From NCBI RefSeq assembly GCF_030398335.1, contig NZ_JAOAOP010000008.1, positions 38,632-102,631 of the forward strand: 64,000 nucleotides of DNA, in the 5' to 3' direction. The notes under the pieces are model-generated. The model saw only the letters and a list, made by a program, of their open reading frames with translations. It was not told the DNA's origin and ran no database searches. Made by a program: the position numbers and the translations under genes. Positions within the stretch are counted from its first letter, which is position 1; each line of letters opens with the position of its first letter. Source of the stretch: Aquibium sp. A9E412 (GTDB lineage: Bacteria > Pseudomonadota > Alphaproteobacteria > Rhizobiales > Rhizobiaceae). Below, piece after piece: positions 11,058 through 20,781 of the stretch.

Positions 11058-11316
11058 ACCGCGATGCCTTTCGGTGCGAAGCGGGCTTCGGACGGCGGCA
11101 CGGTCCGCTTGCCCTGTTTGTCCGCGCGGCCGGCAGCGCGCCGCATCGCCATGCCGTCGCCCGCCGCGACGGCGCGGCAGCCGGGCGCCCCGGCGCGTGG
11201 ACGCCCGAGGCCGCAGACCGCAATGCCGAAGACCTCAATCACGACCAGCTCCGCGGCTCGCTGCGGGCCGTCGATCCTTTCCTTGAACGCTAGCTGAGAC
11301 CGGGGGCCGCTCACGC
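11058..11316 (+). other. Unusual 259-bp spacer between sucC and sucD
   Basis: sucC and sucD are normally adjacent or overlapping. This spacer has no recognisable gene. A 77-codon frame (11064-11297) on the plus strand and an 86-codon frame on the minus strand exist, but both translate to Arg/Pro/Ala-rich sequence without known features. A small hairpin CGAAG-CGGG-CTTCG occurs near 11078-11092. No T tract, repeat copy or clear promoter was found. Confidence 0.5.
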
Positions 11317-12228
11317 ATGTCCATTCTCGTTGACAAAGACACCAAGGTTCTCGTCCAGGGGCTGACCGGCAAGACCGGCACCTTCCACACCGAGCAGGCG
11401 CTCGCCTATCACGGCACCAGGATGGTCGGCGGCGTGCACCCCAAAAAGGGCGGCGAGACGTGGACCGGCTCGGTCGACGGCGGCAGCGTCGATTTGCCGA
11501 TCTTCGCCTCCGTCGCCGAGGGGCGCGACAGGACCGGCGCCAACGCCTCGGTGATCTACGTGCCGCCGGCAGGCGCGGCGGCCGCCATCCTCGAGGCGAT
11601 CGAGGCCGAGATCCCGCTGATCGTGTGCATCACCGAGGGCATCCCGGTGATGGACATGGTCAAGGTGAAGGCGCGGCTGGAGCGCTCCTCGTCGCGGCTG
11701 ATCGGGCCCAACTGCCCGGGCGTGCTGACGCCGGAGGCGTGCAAGATCGGCATCATGCCGGGCAACATCTTCCGCAAGGGCTCGGTCGGTGTTGTCTCGC
11801 GCTCCGGCACGCTTACCTATGAGGCGGTGTTCCAGACGACCAACGAAGGCCTCGGCCAGACGACTGCGGTGGGCATCGGCGGCGACCCGGTGAAGGGCAC
11901 GGAGTTCATCGACGTGCTGGAGATGTTCCTGGCCGACCCGGAGACCGAATCCATCATCATGATCGGCGAGATCGGCGGCACGGCGGAAGAGGATGCCGCG
12001 CAGTTCATCAAGGACGAGGCGAAGAAGGGCCGCAAGAAGCCGATGGCCGGCTTCATCGCCGGCCGTACCGCACCGCCCGGCCGCACCATGGGCCATGCCG
12101 GTGCGGTGATCTCCGGCGGCAAGGGCGGCGCGGAGGACAAGATCGCCGCGATGGAGGCGGCGGGCATCCGCGTCTCGCCGTCGCCGGCGCGGCTCGGCAA
12201 GACGCTGGCCGAGGCGATCCGCGGCTGA
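11317..12228 (+). CDS. sucD: Succinyl-CoA synthetase alpha subunit
   Basis: 303-residue CoA-binding and ligase subunit of succinyl-CoA synthetase. The N-terminus [18 protein letters not shown] matches the family, as do [10 protein letters not shown] and the phosphohistidine loop [10 protein letters not shown], where the active-site His becomes phosphorylated. Length is slightly greater than that of the E. coli protein, as usual in alphaproteobacteria. It is separated from sucC by 259 bp and from sucA by 124 bp; a weak ribosome site suggests it may depend on its own leader. Confidence 0.98.
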   Translation: MSILVDKDTKVLVQGLTGKTGTFHTEQALAYHGTRMVGGVHPKKGGETWTGSVDGGSVDLPIFASVAEGRDRTGANASVIYVPPAGAAAAILEAIEAEIPLIVCITEGIPVMDMVKVKARLERSSSRLIGPNCPGVLTPEACKIGIMPGNIFRKGSVGVVSRSGTLTYEAVFQTTNEGLGQTTAVGIGGDPVKGTEFIDVLEMFLADPETESIIMIGEIGGTAEEDAAQFIKDEAKKGRKKPMAGFIAGRTAPPGRTMGHAGAVISGGKGGAEDKIAAMEAAGIRVSPSPARLGKTLAEAIRG

Positions 12229-12352
12229 CGCGGACCGTCCGCCGCGCGGGGGCGCGGCAGGCGCAGGGGGAGGAAGCGGCCGACGCCGCGCAAAGCCGGG
12301 CAAACCGGCACTGGCTCAAGGAGACGGAACCCGCGGTTCCGGCAACAGGACG

Positions 12353-15349
12353 ATGGCACGACAAGACCAGGCCAACGACGCGTTCTCGCTCACCTCCTTC
12401 CTCTATGGCGGCAACGCCGCCTATGTGGAGGAGCTCTACGCCGACTACCAGAACGACCCCGCCTCGGTGAGCGAGGACTGGCGGGCCTATTTCGCCGATC
12501 TCAAGGACGACGCCGCCGCGGTGCGCCAGAACGCGCGCGGCGCCTCCTGGCAGCGCGACAACTGGCCGATCACCGCCAATGGCGAGCTCGTCTCCGCGCT
12601 CGACGGCGACTGGGGCACGCTGGAGCGCCACTTCGACGGCAAGGTGCAGGCCAAGGCGGCCGAGCGCGGCCAGAAGCTGTCGCAGGAAGAGCTGCTGCGC
12701 GCGACGCGCGATTCGGTGCGCGCGATCATGATGATCCGCGCCTACCGCATGCGCGGCCACCTGCACGCCGACCTCGACCCGCTCGGCCTCGCCAAGCCGC
12801 TCGAGGACTACAACGAGCTGTCACCGGAGGCCTACGGCTTCACCGAGGCCGATTTCGACCGGCCGATCTTCATCGACCACGTGCTCGGGCTCGAATACGC
12901 CACGGTGCGGCAGATGCTCGACATCCTGCGCCGCACCTACTGCTCCACGCTCGGCGTCGAGTTCATGCACATCTCCAACCCGGCCGAGAAGGCCTGGATC
13001 CAGGAGCGCATCGAGGGGCCGGACAAGGGCGTCGCCTTCACCGAGAACGGCAAGCGGGCCATCCTGCAGAAGCTGATCGAGGCCGAGGGCTTCGAGCAGT
13101 TCCTCGACGTCAAGTACAAGGGCACCAAGCGCTTCGGCCTCGACGGCGCGGAAGCGCTGATCCCCGCGCTCGAGCAGATCATCAAGCGCGGCGGCCAGCT
13201 CGGCCTCAAGGAGATCGTGCTCGGCATGGCCCATCGCGGCCGCCTCAACGTCCTGTCGCAGGTGATGGGCAAGCCGCACCGGGCGATCTTCCACGAGTTC
13301 AAGGGCGGCTCCTTCGCGCCCGACGACGTGGAGGGCTCGGGCGACGTCAAGTACCATCTCGGCGCCTCGTCGGACCGCGAGTTCGACGGCAACACCGTGC
13401 ACCTGTCGCTGACCGCCAACCCGTCGCATCTCGAGATCGTCGATCCGGTGGTGATGGGCAAGGCGCGCGCCAAGCAGGACCAGATCTTCGGCCGCACGCG
13501 CGAGGAGGTGGTGCCGCTGCCCGAGCGCGCGCGGGTGCTGCCGCTGCTCATCCACGGCGACGCCGCCTTCGCCGGCCAGGGCGTGGTGGCGGAGTGCTTC
13601 GGCCTGTCGGGCCTGCGCGGCCACCGGGTGGCGGGCTCGATCCACTTCATCATCAACAACCAGATCGGCTTCACCACCAATCCGCGCTTCTCGCGCTCCT
13701 CGCCCTATCCCTCGGACGTGGCGAAGATGATCGAGGCGCCGATCTTCCACGTCAACGGCGACGATCCCGAGGCTGTGGTCTACGCGGCCAAGGTGGCGAT
13801 CGAGTTCCGCATGCTGTTCCACAAGCCGGTCGTCATCGACATGTTCTGCTACCGGCGCTTCGGCCACAACGAAGGCGACGAGCCGGCCTTCACGCAGCCG
13901 ATCATGTACCGCGCGATCCGCAGCCACCGCACCACGGTGCAGACCTACGGCGAGAAGCTGACCTCCGAGACGCTCGTCGGCCAGGACGAGCTCGACCGCA
14001 TGAAGGCCGACTGGCGCGGCCGGCTGGAGGAGGAGTTCGAGGCCGGCGGCACCTACCGGCCCAACAAGGCCGACTGGCTCGACGGCGTGTGGTCGGGCCT
14101 GCGCAAGGCCGACAACCAGGACGAGCAGCGCCGCGGCAAGACGGCGGTGCCGGTCAAGACGCTGAAGGAGATCGGCCGCAAGCTGACCGAGGTGCCCGAG
14201 GGCTTCGAGGCGCACCGCACCGTCAAGCGCTTCCTCGACAACCGGCGCAAGATGATCGACAGCGGCGAGGGCATCGACTGGTCGACGGCCGAGGCGCTCG
14301 CCTTCGGCTCGATCCTGATGGAAGGCCATCCGGTGCGGCTGTCGGGACAGGATTCGGAGCGCGGCACCTTCTCGCAGCGCCATTCGGTGCTCTACGACCA
14401 GCGCGACGAGAGCCGCTACATCCCGCTCAACGGGCTGGGCGCGCAGCAGGGCTATTTCGAGGTCATCAACTCGATGCTCTCGGAGGAGGCGGTGCTCGGC
14501 TTCGAGTACGGCTTCTCGCTGGCCGAGCCGCGCGCGCTGACGCTGTGGGAGGCGCAGTTCGGCGATTTCGCCAACGGCGCCCAGGTGGTGTTCGACCAGT
14601 TCATCTCGTCGGGCGAGCGCAAGTGGCTGCGCATGTCGGGCCTGGTGTGCCTCCTGCCGCACGGCTACGAGGGCCAGGGGCCGGAGCACTCGTCGGCCCG
14701 GCTGGAGCGCTTCCTGCAGCTGTGCGCGGAAGACAACATGCAGGTCGCCCACTGCTCGACGCCGGCGAACTTCTTCCACATCCTGCGCCGGCAGCTCAGG
14801 CGCGACTTCCGCAAGCCGCTCATCCTGATGACGCCGAAGTCGCTGCTGCGCCACAAGCGCTGCGTGTCGACGCTGGCCGAGATGTCGGGCGAGAGCTCGT
14901 TCCACCGGCTCCTGTGGGACGACGCGCAGTATCGCGGCGAGCGCGGCGGCGAGGGCATCAAGCTGGCCAAGGATTCCAAGATCCGCCGCGTCGTCCTGTG
15001 CTCGGGCAAGGTCTATTACGACCTCTACGAGGAGCGCGAGAAGCGCGGCATCGACGACATCTACCTGTTGCGCGTCGAGCAGCTCTACCCGTTCCCGGCC
15101 AAGGCGCTGATCACCGAGCTGTCGCGCTTCAAGAACGCCGAGATGGTGTGGTGCCAGGAGGAGCCCAAGAACATGGGCGCCTGGGCCTTCATCGACCCGT
15201 ATCTGGAGTGGGTGCTGCAGCACATCGACGCCAAGTACAAGCGGGTGCGCTATGCCGGCCGGCCGGCCGCCGCCTCGCCGGCCACCGGCCTGATGTCGAA
15301 GCACCTGGCCCAGCTCGAAGCCTTCCTGGAAGACGCGCTCGGCGAATAG
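12353..15349 (+). CDS. sucA: 2-oxoglutarate dehydrogenase E1 component
   Basis: Thiamine-diphosphate-dependent E1 (998 residues) that decarboxylates 2-oxoglutarate and passes the succinyl group to the lipoyl domains of SucB. Typical features: the N-terminal peptide with 'SFLYGGNAAYVEELY', LGMAHRGRLNVL, GDAAFAGQG, NNQIGFTT, and the second catalytic half with 'LLPHGYEGQGPEHSSAR'. Full length for the alphaproteobacterial enzyme. A short AGGA precedes the ATG. sucB begins 30 bp downstream. Confidence 0.98.
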   Translation: MARQDQANDAFSLTSFLYGGNAAYVEELYADYQNDPASVSEDWRAYFADLKDDAAAVRQNARGASWQRDNWPITANGELVSALDGDWGTLERHFDGKVQAKAAERGQKLSQEELLRATRDSVRAIMMIRAYRMRGHLHADLDPLGLAKPLEDYNELSPEAYGFTEADFDRPIFIDHVLGLEYATVRQMLDILRRTYCSTLGVEFMHISNPAEKAWIQERIEGPDKGVAFTENGKRAILQKLIEAEGFEQFLDVKYKGTKRFGLDGAEALIPALEQIIKRGGQLGLKEIVLGMAHRGRLNVLSQVMGKPHRAIFHEFKGGSFAPDDVEGSGDVKYHLGASSDREFDGNTVHLSLTANPSHLEIVDPVVMGKARAKQDQIFGRTREEVVPLPERARVLPLLIHGDAAFAGQGVVAECFGLSGLRGHRVAGSIHFIINNQIGFTTNPRFSRSSPYPSDVAKMIEAPIFHVNGDDPEAVVYAAKVAIEFRMLFHKPVVIDMFCYRRFGHNEGDEPAFTQPIMYRAIRSHRTTVQTYGEKLTSETLVGQDELDRMKADWRGRLEEEFEAGGTYRPNKADWLDGVWSGLRKADNQDEQRRGKTAVPVKTLKEIGRKLTEVPEGFEAHRTVKRFLDNRRKMIDSGEGIDWSTAEALAFGSILMEGHPVRLSGQDSERGTFSQRHSVLYDQRDESRYIPLNGLGAQQGYFEVINSMLSEEAVLGFEYGFSLAEPRALTLWEAQFGDFANGAQVVFDQFISSGERKWLRMSGLVCLLPHGYEGQGPEHSSARLERFLQLCAEDNMQVAHCSTPANFFHILRRQLRRDFRKPLILMTPKSLLRHKRCVSTLAEMSGESSFHRLLWDDAQYRGERGGEGIKLAKDSKIRRVVLCSGKVYYDLYEEREKRGIDDIYLLRVEQLYPFPAKALITELSRFKNAEMVWCQEEPKNMGAWAFIDPYLEWVLQHIDAKYKRVRYAGRPAAASPATGLMSKHLAQLEAFLEDALGE

Positions 15350-15379
15350 CGCCGGCGGCAGAGGAAACGGACACAGATC

Positions 15380-17050
15380 ATGGCAACCGAAATCCGCGTC
15401 CCCACGCTCGGGGAATCCGTCACCGAGGCGACCATCGGCCGGTGGTTCAAGAAGCCCGGCGAGGCGATCGAGGTCGACGAGCCGGTGGTTGAGCTGGAGA
15501 CCGACAAGGTGACCGTCGAGGTGCCGGCCCCGGCGGCCGGCACGCTGGAGGAGATCGCCGCGGAAGAGGGCGCCACCGTCGAGGTCGGCGCGCTGCTCGG
15601 CACGATCGGCGCCGGCGACGGCGCGGCGGCCGGCGGCGCCGGCAAGGCCGAGGCGAAGACGGACGGCGACGCCGAGCAGGCGCAGGAAAAGCCCGCTGCC
15701 AAGGCGGAGGCGGCCGAGCAGGGCGGCGGCCGCAAGCCGGGCGGCAAGCTGGTCGACGTGACCGTGCCGGCGGCCGGCGAATCGGTCACCGAGGCGCAGG
15801 TCGGCGAGATCTACAAGAAGGCCGGCGACGCGGTGAAGGCTGACGAGCCGATCCTCGAGCTGGAAACCGACAAGGCCGCCCAGGAGGTGATGGCGCCGGT
15901 CGACGGCGTGATCGCCGAGATCGCGGTCGCCAAGGGCGACGAGGTCGAGGTCGGCGCGCTGCTGGCGCGCATCGAGGAGGGCGCCAGCGCCGGCGCGGCC
16001 GCCGCGACGAGGGCCGAGGAACCGGCCGGCGAGGCGGCGGACGCGGACGTGCGGCCGGGCGAGGCCGGCTCGACGGCGGCGCGCGACGCGCGGCACGGCG
16101 GCGGCGGCACCGAATCGGCGCGTCCGCCCTCGCCGGCGGCGCAGAAGCTGATGGAGGACCACGGGCTGCGGCAGAACCAGATCGCCGGCTCCGGCAAGGA
16201 GGGCCAGGTGCTCAAGGGCGACGTGCTGGCGGCGATCGAGCGCGGCAAGGACGCCGGCCAGCGGCCGCCGCCGGCCGAAAGCCGCGGCGCGCCGAGCGAG
16301 CCGACGGAAAAGCCGCGCGCGGCGCGCGCCCCCTCGCCGGCCGACGACGAGGCGCGCGAGGAGCGGGTCAAGATGACCCGGCTGCGCCAGACGATCGCGC
16401 GCCGGCTGAAGGACGCGCAGCAGACCGCGGCGATGCTGACCACCTTCAACGAGGTGGACATGAGCGCCGTCATGGACCTGCGCAAGCGCTACAAGGACCT
16501 GTTCGAGAAGAAGCACGGCGTGAAGCTCGGCTTCATGGGCTTCTTCGCCAAGGCGGTGTGCCACGCGCTGGAGGAGATCCCGGCGGTCAATGCCGAGATC
16601 GACGGCACCGACATCATCTACAAGAACTACTGCCACATCGGCGTCGCCGTGGGCACCGACAAGGGCCTGGTTGTGCCGGTGGTGCGCGACGCCGACCGCA
16701 TGACGATCGCCGAGATCGAGAAGGAGATCGGCCGGCTCGGCGCCGCCGCGCGCGACGGCAAGCTGGCGCTCGCCGACATGCAGGGCGGCACCTTCACCAT
16801 CTCGAACGGCGGCGTCTACGGCTCGCTGATGTCGACGCCGATCCTCAACGCGCCGCAGTCGGGCATCCTGGGCATGCACAAGATCCAGGAGCGGCCGATG
16901 GTTGTGGGCGGCGAGATCAAGGTGCGGCCGATGATGTATCTGGCGCTGAGCTACGACCACCGCATCGTCGACGGCAAGGAGGCCGTCACCTTCCTGGTGC
17001 GCGTCAAGGAGGTGCTGGAGGATCCCGAGCGGCTGGTGCTCGACCTCTGA
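15380..17050 (+). CDS. sucB: 2-oxoglutarate dehydrogenase E2 with two lipoyl domains
   Basis: Dihydrolipoyl succinyltransferase, 556 residues, longer than the usual ~400-420. Domains in order: lipoyl 1 (about 1-76, lipoylated Lys43 in ETDKVTVEV), Ala/Glu linker, lipoyl 2 (about 123-198, Lys165 in ETDKAAQEV), linker, E1/E3-binding domain (about 248-290), and the CoA acyltransferase domain (from about 328) ending with the catalytic SYDHRIVDG. The second lipoyl copy differs enough from the first to be an old duplication rather than an assembly artefact. It works with SucA and Lpd encoded on either side; lpd starts 28 bp downstream. Confidence 0.97.
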   Translation: MATEIRVPTLGESVTEATIGRWFKKPGEAIEVDEPVVELETDKVTVEVPAPAAGTLEEIAAEEGATVEVGALLGTIGAGDGAAAGGAGKAEAKTDGDAEQAQEKPAAKAEAAEQGGGRKPGGKLVDVTVPAAGESVTEAQVGEIYKKAGDAVKADEPILELETDKAAQEVMAPVDGVIAEIAVAKGDEVEVGALLARIEEGASAGAAAATRAEEPAGEAADADVRPGEAGSTAARDARHGGGGTESARPPSPAAQKLMEDHGLRQNQIAGSGKEGQVLKGDVLAAIERGKDAGQRPPPAESRGAPSEPTEKPRAARAPSPADDEAREERVKMTRLRQTIARRLKDAQQTAAMLTTFNEVDMSAVMDLRKRYKDLFEKKHGVKLGFMGFFAKAVCHALEEIPAVNAEIDGTDIIYKNYCHIGVAVGTDKGLVVPVVRDADRMTIAEIEKEIGRLGAAARDGKLALADMQGGTFTISNGGVYGSLMSTPILNAPQSGILGMHKIQERPMVVGGEIKVRPMMYLALSYDHRIVDGKEAVTFLVRVKEVLEDPERLVLDL

Positions 17051-17078
17051 GCCGCAGCCCCCTTCCAGGAGACAGACC

Positions 17079-18491
17079 ATGTCCACCACCTACGACGTCA
17101 TCGTCATCGGCAGCGGGCCGGGCGGTTATGTGTGCGCCATCAAGGCCGCGCAGCTCGGCCTGAGGACCGCCGTCGTCGAGAAGCGCGCGAGCCACGGCGG
17201 CACCTGCGTCAATGTCGGCTGCATCCCGTCCAAGGCGCTGCTGCACGCCTCCGAGGTCTTCATGGAGGCCGGCCATTCCTTCGCCGAGCTCGGGGTCGAC
17301 GTCGGCAAGCCGAAGCTCGACCTCAAGGCCATGCTGGCGCACAAGGACAAGACGGTCGAGCAGAACGTCAAGGGCCTCGACTTCCTGTTCAAGAAGAACA
17401 AGATCGACGCCTTCCAGGGCACCGGCCGCATCCGCGGCGAGGGCAAGGTGTCGGTGACCGGCGAGGACGGCGAGGAGCGCGAGCTCGCGACGCGCAACAT
17501 CGTCATCGCGACGGGCTCCGACATCGCCGGCATCCCCGGCGTCGAGGTCGATTTCGACGAGAAGGTCGTGGTGTCGTCGACCGGCGCGCTCGACCTCGAC
17601 AAGGTGCCGGGCAGGCTGGTCGTGGTCGGCGGCGGCATCATCGGGCTCGAGCTCGGCTCGGTGTGGGCCCGGCTCGGTGCCGAGGTGACAGTGGTCGAGT
17701 ATCTCGACAAGATCCTCGGCACCATGGACGGCGACGTCTCCAAGCAGTTCCAGCGCATGCTCGCCAAGCAGGGCATGACCTTCCGCATGGGCGCCCGGGT
17801 GACGGCGGTGGAGAAGGCCAAGAAGGGCGCGCGCGTCACCTTCGAGCCGGCCAAGGGCGGCGAGGCCGAGACCATCGAGGCCGACGCCGTCCTGGTGGCG
17901 ACGGGGCGCCGGCCCTTCACCGAAGGGCTCGGCCTGGAGCAGGCGGGCGTGGTCGTCGACGAGCGCGGCCGGGTCGAGGTCGACCGGCACTTTCGCACCT
18001 CGGTCAACGGCATCTACGCGATCGGCGACGTGATCGCCGGGCCGATGCTGGCGCACAAGGCCGAGGACGAGGGCGTGGCCGTGGCCGAGATCCTCGCCGG
18101 CCAGTCCGGCCACGTGAACTACGGCGTCATTCCCTCGGTGGTCTACACGGCGCCCGAGGTCGCCTCGGTGGGCAGGACGGAGGAGGAGCTGAAGGCCGAC
18201 GGCGTCGACTACGTCGCCGGCAAGTTCCCGTTCAGCGCCAACGGGCGGGCCCGCTCCATGCTGAAGACCGACGGCTTCGTGAAGTTTCTCGCCGACAAGA
18301 AAACCGACCGGGTGCTCGGCGTGCACATCGTCGGCTTCGGCGCCGGCGAGATGATCCACGAGGCCGCCGTTCTGATGGAGTTCGGCGGCTCGTCGGAGGA
18401 TCTCGGCCGCACCTGCCACGCGCACCCCACCCTGTCGGAGGCCGTGCGCGAGGCGGCGCTGGCGACCTTCGCCAAGCCGATCCACCTGTAG
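17079..18491 (+). CDS. lpd: Dihydrolipoyl dehydrogenase (E3)
   Basis: FAD flavoprotein (470 residues) that reoxidises the lipoyl groups of the 2-oxoglutarate dehydrogenase complex with NAD+. Shown by the N-terminal FAD motif GSGPGGYV, the redox disulphide Cys43/Cys48 in GGTCVNVGCIPSK, the NAD-binding Gly loop in 'VVVGGGIIGLELGSVW', and the C-terminal active-site His in CHAHPTLSEA. AGGAGA lies seven bases before the ATG. It closes the mdh-suc row and is followed by a strong GC hairpin. Confidence 0.98.
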   Translation: MSTTYDVIVIGSGPGGYVCAIKAAQLGLRTAVVEKRASHGGTCVNVGCIPSKALLHASEVFMEAGHSFAELGVDVGKPKLDLKAMLAHKDKTVEQNVKGLDFLFKKNKIDAFQGTGRIRGEGKVSVTGEDGEERELATRNIVIATGSDIAGIPGVEVDFDEKVVVSSTGALDLDKVPGRLVVVGGGIIGLELGSVWARLGAEVTVVEYLDKILGTMDGDVSKQFQRMLAKQGMTFRMGARVTAVEKAKKGARVTFEPAKGGEAETIEADAVLVATGRRPFTEGLGLEQAGVVVDERGRVEVDRHFRTSVNGIYAIGDVIAGPMLAHKAEDEGVAVAEILAGQSGHVNYGVIPSVVYTAPEVASVGRTEEELKADGVDYVAGKFPFSANGRARSMLKTDGFVKFLADKKTDRVLGVHIVGFGAGEMIHEAAVLMEFGGSSEDLGRTCHAHPTLSEAVREAALATFAKPIHL

Positions 18492-18500
18492 CCGCGAGTC

Positions 18501-18524
18501 CGGCCGGGCCACTCTGCCCGGCCG
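18501..18524 (+). terminator. GC hairpin at the end of the mdh-suc-lpd row
   Basis: CGGCCGGGC and GCCCGGCCG form a perfect 9-bp stem with a six-base loop, ten bases after the lpd stop. There is no T tract, so it is not a classical intrinsic terminator, but the position fits a transcript end. Confidence 0.45.
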
Positions 18525-18585
18525 CGACACGGCTCAGCCGTCCGGCCTCGCGGCGGGCGTGACGTCCGCCCGGGCCGCGGCCCGT

Positions 18586-18903
18586 CTATTCGGTGGCGCC
18601 GTCGCCCGTGGCCGGTTCGGCGTCGTCCGGCGCCGGCGCGCTCTCGCCCGCATCCGGCACGACGACCGCATCCGGGTCGGGCGCGACGACGGGCTCGCCG
18701 CGGAACAGGTCGAAGCCGCCGAAGAACAGGAACAGCAGCACCAGAAGCGCGGCGACGATCGCCGCCAGCACCACGCCGGTGGAGCCGCTGCGGCGCTCGT
18801 GCACGATGGTCTGGTGCGTGGTGGTCGGTTCGCCCTCGCGCGGCGGGGCGGCCGGGTCCTGCGCCGGCGGTCGGGTGTCGTCGGTGTGCCTGGGGTCGGC
18901 CAT
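18586..18903 (-). CDS. Single-pass membrane protein of unknown function
   Basis: 105 residues: a hydrophilic Pro/Asp/Thr-rich N-terminal arm, one strong membrane helix around residues 43-65 (including LAAIVAALLVLLFLFFGG), and an acidic Pro/Ala/Asp-rich tail. The start has GGAG seven bases upstream. I recognise no domain; the low-complexity flanks are typical of small envelope proteins in high-GC alphaproteobacteria. Convergent with lpd. Confidence 0.75.
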   Translation of the reverse strand: MADPRHTDDTRPPAQDPAAPPREGEPTTTHQTIVHERRSGSTGVVLAAIVAALLVLLFLFFGGFDLFRGEPVVAPDPDAVVVPDAGESAPAPDDAEPATGDGATE

Positions 18904-19341
18904 CGGAGATCTCCATCCCTCGTCTCGATGGCTTTAAACGCGGTACGGGCACCAGCCGTTCCGCCACGCGGCCGCCAGCGACGCTCCGCCGCAGGCCGCC
19001 ATGCACGGCCGAACGGCGCCGTCACGTCGCGCAGCACGCGGCGGGGACGACAAACGGCGCGGGCAAAAAGGGGATCGCATGGGACGCCCGGCGGCGCGGG
19101 CCGGCGGCAGGCGCCGGCAGCGCGACGGGCGCAAGGTCAGATCTTGCCGCGCCCGGGCGGGCGGCAAAGGCCGGGCTCCAGGGCCGGCGACGCGCGAAGG
19201 CACGCGGTCTCAGGTCCGCACTGCAGCCATCGCTCGCCCCGTGCCCGATGCGGTCGGATCGACCCGGAGGGCGTGCTCACCCGCTCGCCGGTCGCGTCGC
19301 GACCGGCGCGGGAACGGCGGCCGACATGCCTGCGCGAAACG
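18904..19341. other. 438-bp stretch without a supported gene
   Basis: Between two small minus-strand genes. All open frames translate to Arg/Pro/Ala-rich sequence with no start-site or domain support. I see no RNA gene, repeat copy or terminator. The part near 18904-18960 should contain the promoter of the 105-residue membrane protein. Confidence 0.5.
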
Positions 19342-19533
19342 CTACTCGACGACCTCGTCGGCCGGCGGTGCGGCGTCGGGCTGCGCGGCGGTCATCGCCT
19401 TGTCGTCGGTGGCGACGCTGGCGACCGTCAGGTTCTTGTCGACGTCGGCCTGCGCGGTGTGCGCCGGGCAGGCGGCGCTCGCCGTGGCGACCGATGCGCC
19501 GAATGCGGCTGCGGCCAGAAGGGCGATCTTCAT
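19342..19533 (-). CDS. Small secreted protein of unknown function
   Basis: 63 residues. The start (MKIALLAAAAFGASVATASA) has AGGAGGAG about eight bases upstream and opens with a Sec signal peptide cleaved near ATASA-AC. The mature peptide is about 43 residues, with a single Cys, His, Thr/Ala/Asp-rich and an acidic end. A longer in-frame start upstream would destroy the signal peptide layout. No family recognised. It lies downstream of the TraB-family gene on the other side of its terminator-less end. Confidence 0.72.
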   Translation of the reverse strand: MKIALLAAAAFGASVATASAACPAHTAQADVDKNLTVASVATDDKAMTAAQPDAAPPADEVVE

Positions 19534-19628
19534 TGGCGCTCTCCTCCTTGCGAACGAAGGCGCACAGAGTAGCAGGCCCGCCGGCGGCGGCGAAATCACA
19601 GTTTGTTCAGCGGTGCGGCGCGCCGGCT

Positions 19629-20696
19629 TCAGCGCACGGCGGTGACGTTATAGCCGGCCTGACGCAGGCGGGCGACCAGCCCGGTTTCGCCCGGCAGGTG
19701 CATGGCGCCGACGGCGACGAAGGCGCCGCCGGCGTCGATGAGCGGCGCCATGCGGTCGGCCATGGTGGCGTTGCGCCCATCGATGATGGCCGCGTCGAAC
19801 AGCGCCAGCGCGGCCTGCGTCTCCGCCGCGTCGGCCTCGGGCGGCGCCAGCATCGTCATGAACGGACCGAACATGCCCGTGTCGCCGGCGACGTAGAGCC
19901 GCGTCATCGTCTCGAACACGTCGTCGACGTCGAGGCGCAGCGCCGTGACGACCGATTCCAGCATCAGCGTGTCGGGAAGGCCGGCGAGCGCGGCGACCTG
20001 CTCCTCGACCGTCTCCAGCCCGACGAGCCGCTTGCCCGCAGCCTCGGCACGGCGGCCGAGCGCGACGTCGAGCACGGCCTCGCCGGCGGCCAGCCGCGCG
20101 GCCTCGCAGCCATTCTTCACCAGCATGCCCATCAGCAGCCAGGGCTTCATGCGCGCCACGCTTTCCGGCGGCACGCCGTGCGCGGCGAGCGCGTCGGCGA
20201 GGGCGGCCGCGTCGGCGCCGTCGAGCAGGTCGGCATGCGTCACGCCGTCGGCGAGCATGGTGTGCTCGGGCCGGGCCATGAGGCCGGCCATCGCCTTCGC
20301 CGGATCGAGCAGGCCGGTGGTCTCGATCACCACCGTGCCGGCGGCCGCGAAGGTGGTCTCGGCGGCGGCCGGCAGCGTGGTGACGCGCGGATCGCTGACA
20401 TGCATGGTGCCGAAGAGATGCGACGGCGCCGCGCCGTCCGTCTCGACGCGCCACAGCAGCCCCGCGCCGTTCGGCGTGGCGTCGGCCTGCGCCCGCATCG
20501 CGGCGTGCCGGGCGGGGTCGGCCGCCGCCAGCGCCGCGATCAGGTCGTCGCCGCACCCGGCCTCCGCCGCACCGGCGCGGCCGGCGGCCAGCAGCATGGC
20601 GGCGAACAGGCTGATGAGAAACAGCGCGTGCGCGGCGGCGGCCAGCCACAGGCCTGCCGTGGCGATGCGGTCGGTGGTGGTGCGGTCAGGTGTCAT
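19629..20696 (-). CDS. TraB/GumN family protein
   Basis: 355 residues. A hydrophobic N-terminal segment ('AHALFLISLFAAMLLAAG') acts as a signal or anchor. The TraB/GumN motifs are present: LFGTMHVSDPR near the start of the domain and VAVGAMHLPGETG near the end, whose His residues and acidic partners define the Tiki/TraB metalloprotease-like fold. Bacterial members are periplasmic or outer-membrane and poorly characterised. The start MTPDRTTTDRI was chosen because an upstream extension runs into xerC shadow sequence. Confidence 0.88.
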   Translation of the reverse strand: MTPDRTTTDRIATAGLWLAAAAHALFLISLFAAMLLAAGRAGAAEAGCGDDLIAALAAADPARHAAMRAQADATPNGAGLLWRVETDGAAPSHLFGTMHVSDPRVTTLPAAAETTFAAAGTVVIETTGLLDPAKAMAGLMARPEHTMLADGVTHADLLDGADAAALADALAAHGVPPESVARMKPWLLMGMLVKNGCEAARLAAGEAVLDVALGRRAEAAGKRLVGLETVEEQVAALAGLPDTLMLESVVTALRLDVDDVFETMTRLYVAGDTGMFGPFMTMLAPPEADAAETQAALALFDAAIIDGRNATMADRMAPLIDAGGAFVAVGAMHLPGETGLVARLRQAGYNVTAVR

Positions 20697-20781
20697 GGCG
20701 CCGATCCTAGCGGCGAAAGGCGGCCAAACGGTTAAGCGGAGAGGCCGGATTGTCGGCATCCGCGGCCGGCGCGGCGGGCCG

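Noticed and set aside
11064..11297. 77-codon frame in the sucC-sucD spacer
   Set aside because: No ribosome site, no recognisable domain, and composition like non-coding GC-rich DNA; kept only as a spacer entry.
12821..17089. Long minus-strand frames opposite sucA and sucB
   Set aside because: No domain; His/Arg/Asp-rich translations typical of antisense frames in high-GC DNA. Other such cases at 43569-48083, 52422-57098 and 58611-63299 were rejected for the same reason.
18501..18524. Intrinsic terminator after lpd
   Set aside because: Strong stem but no T tract, so called only as a hairpin with low confidence.
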